33,766 bases of DNA from JAABRU01 sp050180235 (GTDB taxonomy: Bacteria; Desulfobacterota; Desulfobacteria; Desulfobacterales; Desulfococcaceae), in assembly GCA_050180235.1 (NCBI GenBank), contig JBFXEJ010000065.1, positions 1-33,766 on the forward strand. The letters are read 5' to 3'. The position numbers and the translations under genes were made by a program. The first letter of the stretch is position 1. Every line of letters starts with the position of its first letter. Shown in pieces: positions 31,659 to 33,766 of this stretch. The notes below the pieces were generated by a model. That model had not been told where the DNA came from. It worked only from the letters and a program-made list of their open reading frames with translations, and searched no databases.

Positions 31659-32261
31659 TTATTCATCCATTATCACGCTGTGAAATTCCCCTTTTTCATC
31701 CTTCCATTGATACAGGACCTGGCCGTTTCCATATTCAATCCTTGTTGTTTTCGGGTTATACTTTTTATTTTGTATAGCCTTCATACAATCTGGTGTTATA
31801 AGCGGTGTAACTGGCTTATTCCGGCTTATTTCCCTGTATGACGGTTTTGTTGCCGTCTGTGGGATTGGCTTATATACAGGCTGAGTTGGTGTAAAAACAG
31901 GCATTTTAAAGAGTTCATCTGTTGTCTTCAATGCTGCTTTTATGTATTTGTCTGTAAATTTTTCGCTGTCTCTCAGCAGTTCATATGCAAGTTTTCTGTC
32001 CTGATAATCATTGTATGCTATATAGGCAATAAACAGCACAATTGCTGTTGTTGCCATTACTGCACATGCCGCTATGACTGCAAGATATGGGGAAGAATTA
32101 TTTTGAGAGGATTTTTTCTTTACCTCTGTCCGGACTTTATCTGAGTCTCCAAATGAGAATTTTGGAGCATATTTTGTCCGGTTTCCTTCCTCCACTTTTT
32201 TTCTGAACTGCTCGTTTCTCAGTCTTCTTAGTATCTCTTTTTCACCTTCTCTGAGTGCCAT
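31659..32261 (-). CDS. Single-pass membrane protein of the integrative element
   Basis: 200 aa. The N-terminus MALREGEKEILRRLRNEQF resembles that of the gene just upstream. One membrane helix lies at ~58-82 (YLAVIAACAVMATTAIVLFI), followed by a linker rich in Pro and Thr and a C-terminal ~25 residues (GQVLYQWKDEKGEFHSVIM) that look like a small DUF4124-type beta hairpin. GGCGGGG precedes the ATG. It is the last gene of a leftward operon with a repressor at its head, separated by 2 bases from the stop of the previous gene. Function unknown. Confidence 0.75.
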   Translation of the reverse strand: MALREGEKEILRRLRNEQFRKKVEEGNRTKYAPKFSFGDSDKVRTEVKKKSSQNNSSPYLAVIAACAVMATTAIVLFIAYIAYNDYQDRKLAYELLRDSEKFTDKYIKAALKTTDELFKMPVFTPTQPVYKPIPQTATKPSYREISRNKPVTPLITPDCMKAIQNKKYNPKTTRIEYGNGQVLYQWKDEKGEFHSVIMDE

Positions 32262-32263
32262 AT

Positions 32264-32728
32264 TTACCCCGCCTTTCTCATTTCACTGTTTTTTTTCTCT
32301 GAAATCAAACTTATCAATATTTTGTTTGCCGTATTCATGGGAATTTCCATTTTTCCTGAAAGAGCAATCAAATTTTTGACTGTCTTCTGATTGCGGTTTC
32401 CCGGTGACAGGAAATAGTTTGACACTATTTTAAAAATCAGCAGATTTTTTTTTCTGAATTCCTCTGCCATCTTAAATATTTCTTCCTCATATCCCTGTAT
32501 TTCCTCAATATAAAGGTGCTCTTTCATTCTTAGCCGGTAAATATCCTCTTCCAGTTTCCTTATTCGTTCTTCTCTTACGGTCAACATTTCTTCTAAATCA
32601 TCATTTTTCTGCTTTCTGGGGGGATCATTTTTATGTGTGGGTTTCTCTTCATTAGGATTAAATTTTGAATTCCGCATATTTTTCAGGAAAAGCTTTTCAT
32701 GATCGCTTAGTCTCATTGATTTCATCAT
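32264..32728 (-). CDS. Coiled-coil protein of the integrative element
   Basis: 154 aa. A charged N-terminal segment (MRLSDHEKLFLKNMRNSKF) is followed by a coiled coil at ~42-95 (DDLEEMLTVREERIRKLEED) and a compact helical C-terminus. Its ATG overlaps the repressor stop codon (ATGA), so translation is coupled. It ends in SEMRKAG, the same seven residues that end the repressor, because both gene ends encode a similar ribosome-binding region for the next gene. No family recognised. Confidence 0.75.
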   Translation of the reverse strand: MMKSMRLSDHEKLFLKNMRNSKFNPNEEKPTHKNDPPRKQKNDDLEEMLTVREERIRKLEEDIYRLRMKEHLYIEEIQGYEEEIFKMAEEFRKKNLLIFKIVSNYFLSPGNRNQKTVKNLIALSGKMEIPMNTANKILISLISEKKNSEMRKAG

Positions 32729-33108
32729 CCTGCCTTCCTCATTTCCGAAAACTGCTCTTTAATTTCCCTGAGCAATTTCTCCTTCTGAATATATTTAAAT
32801 ACGTCTCTCTGTCCCTCGGTATCCAGTTCTCGCATCATTATGATAGTTTTTTTTATAATATCCTCTTCCGGTTCAGATTCCGGTTTACCGTCTGGTGTGC
32901 CTTCACCATATATAAGCCAGTCTAAAGATATGTTAGGACAAATAGTAATAATTGAGTTTAGGTTTATATTGCCTCTCCTTTTCCATGCTGATATAGCACT
33001 TTGATTTATATTTAAGGCAGTTGCAAGCTCTACATCTGTTTTTATGCTGAGACATTTTTTTACTCTATCAATGATTTCCTGAACATTTAGTTCTTTTTTG
33101 CTTGACAT
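32725..33108 (-). CDS. Cro/CI-type HTH repressor
   Basis: 127 aa from ATG 33108, which follows AAGGCG at good spacing; ATG 33135 has none and would lie inside the operator repeats. The HTH is TDVELATALNINQSAISAWK, followed by PNISLDWLIYGEG, typical of the CI-like N-terminal family (Phage_CI_repr). The C-terminal part is short and helical, with no LexA-like Ser-Lys protease, so induction is probably not by RecA-driven self-cleavage (inference). It heads a three-gene leftward operon divergent from the excisionase-like gene, the standard layout of a phage-like switch. Confidence 0.85.
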   Translation of the reverse strand: MSSKKELNVQEIIDRVKKCLSIKTDVELATALNINQSAISAWKRRGNINLNSIITICPNISLDWLIYGEGTPDGKPESEPEEDIIKKTIIMMRELDTEGQRDVFKYIQKEKLLREIKEQFSEMRKAG

Positions 33109-33130
33109 ACTGAACGCCTTGTTATATAAG

Positions 33131-33170
33131 TTCATAAAAGTTCACAAAACTTCATAAAATATCACACAAA
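33131..33170. promoter_or_regulatory. Operator-like 10-bp phased repeats in the divergent control region
   Basis: TTCATAAAAG, TTCACAAAAC, TTCATAAAAT and ATCACACAAA follow each other with an exact 10-base period, and AAAGTT with AAACTT form inverted pairs. On the leftward strand TTGTGA and TATAAC are spaced about 15 bases apart within the repeats, so a bound repressor would cover its own promoter. Confidence 0.55.
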
Positions 33171-33222
33171 GTAATATTGGGGTCAAGTCAAAAATATAAG
33201 CATTTTTTTTGAGGGGGTGATT

Positions 33223-33426
33223 GTGGTTGATGAAAACGGTTTCATGAGTGCAAAGGAGGCTGCTGAGTATCTTCGTATACATGTCAGGACACTTTACAAC
33301 TATGTTTCTGCCGGCAAGATACCCTTCCGGAAACCCAATGGCGGCCCGAAGCGTTATCTGAAAAAGGATTTGGATGATTTTATGGGTTTCCGCAAGTGGA
33401 GCGGCTGGATGAAAAAGGACAAATGA
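33223..33426 (+). CDS. Excisionase-like HTH_17 (MerR-type winged helix) protein
   Basis: 67 aa from GTG 33223, five bases after GAGGGGG; GTG 33217 overlaps that Shine-Dalgarno and is less likely. The motif MSAKEAAEYLRIHVRTLYNY, then AGKIPFRKPNGGPKRYLKKD, is the classic helix-turn-helix_17/excisionase pattern. In elements of this kind it acts as a recombination directionality factor or transcription activator. It is the first rightward gene opposite the repressor. Confidence 0.85.
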   Translation: MVDENGFMSAKEAAEYLRIHVRTLYNYVSAGKIPFRKPNGGPKRYLKKDLDDFMGFRKWSGWMKKDK

Positions 33427-33438
33427 GGGTGGTATTCA

Positions 33439-33540
33439 ATGAGTGAGAATTTCAAGGTTTTTCTGCTTTTTGCCGCCTGGCTCTGCGGTCTGGCGGTTTT
33501 CGTGTATTTTCCGTATGTCCTGGGGTTTTTTCCCTGGTGA
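33439..33540 (+). CDS. 33-aa membrane microprotein
   Basis: The peptide starts MSENFKVFLLFAAWLCG and continues as one hydrophobic helix to GFFPW. GAGGGTGG lies 6 bases before the ATG and the gene follows the excisionase-like gene by 12 bases, so it is probably cotranscribed. Very short single-helix proteins are common in phage and filamentous-phage modules, but no family is recognised. Confidence 0.6.
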   Translation: MSENFKVFLLFAAWLCGLAVFVYFPYVLGFFPW

Positions 33541-33570
33541 TAATTTAAACAGACAAAGAGGGGCAGTCAG

Positions 33571-33766
33571 GTGTGGCAACCGGTGGCTCCTGAGGGGGGA
33601 TTTATGGAAATTTATAAGGCATTTTATGGATTTGATTCGATTCATTGCCGGACTGATTCGGCCCGTGGTCTTTATAATTATCTGAAAAGGATAAAGAATA
33701 AAGTGTCTTTGCTGATTGATTCCCTTGAGATTTTTCATATTGAAGATTCTGATTTTCAAAAACCTG
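33571..33766 (+). CDS. Partial ORF running off the right edge
   Basis: The frame is open from GTG 33571 (GAGGGG upstream) and also has an internal ATG at 33604 with GAGGGGGGA just before it; either start is possible. The visible product includes MEIYKAFYGFDSIHCRTDSA and continues past the window, so length and identity are unknown. In another frame ATG 33626 encodes a 19-aa hydrophobic peptide (MDLIRFIAGLIRPVVFIII), probably fortuitous. Confidence 0.5.
   Translation, partial: MWQPVAPEGGFMEIYKAFYGFDSIHCRTDSARGLYNYLKRIKNKVSLLIDSLEIFHIEDSDFQKP

Noticed and set aside
33131..33170. CRISPR-like or satellite repeat
   Set aside because: The 10-bp period without spacers in a divergent promoter fits operators far better.

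Overview
The window looks like chromosome of an anaerobic Desulfobacterota bacterium, probably a Desulfobacteraceae/Desulfonema-like sulfate reducer. The basis is protein style: a menaquinone-type UbiE, a pyruvoyl arginine decarboxylase, a DUF2887 Rpn-like nuclease, a metacaspase, a formylglycine-generating-enzyme remnant and very many small palindromic repeats. This is inference; no rRNA or marker gene is present. Housekeeping genes have moderate GC, while the accessory genes at 1.2-2.4 kb, 23.3-23.8 kb, 28.2-29.2 kb and 31.6-33.1 kb are visibly A/T-richer.

Layout. 0-2.4 kb: the 3' end of an IS630-like transposase abuts a 5'-truncated NBR1-Ig/M23 peptidase gene, followed by a membrane-anchored helical protein. 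2.6-3.5 kb: DUF2887/Rpn-like protein. 3.5-6.6 kb: an Old Yellow Enzyme homologue between repeat-rich spacers that also hold a dead formylglycine-generating-enzyme fragment. 6.6-15 kb: ABC exporter, MgtE Mg2+ channel, the rocD-argF pair, a metacaspase with a peptidoglycan-binding tail, and a class IV aminotransferase. 15-16.2 kb: a nest of miniature inverted-repeat elements. 16.2-22.4 kb: pdaD-speB (arginine to agmatine to putrescine), ubiE, a chemoreceptor, a 41-aa small ORF and an ABC1/UbiB-family protein.

23-29.3 kb is the most unusual part. Three well-formed integron attC sites (23829-23888, 28121-28180, 29216-29272), plus two weaker candidates, mark a cassette array with no integron integrase in view (a CALIN-type array). 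One cassette is exactly delimited and carries an Mrr-like endonuclease; another carries a lipoprotein. Between the attC sites lies a 1138-aa five-domain protein: substrate-binding-like, PAS, GGDEF, EAL and BLUF. Several MITE-like elements have inserted here, one with a 12-bp target duplication.

From about 30.1 kb to the window end an integrative element begins. Its left boundary is the 3' half of a tRNA-Leu(UAA). It carries a tyrosine integrase, an unusual nested inverted repeat, a three-gene leftward operon headed by a Cro/CI-type repressor behind 10-bp-phased operator-like repeats, and rightward genes starting with an excisionase-like HTH protein and a 33-aa membrane microprotein. The element runs off the right edge.
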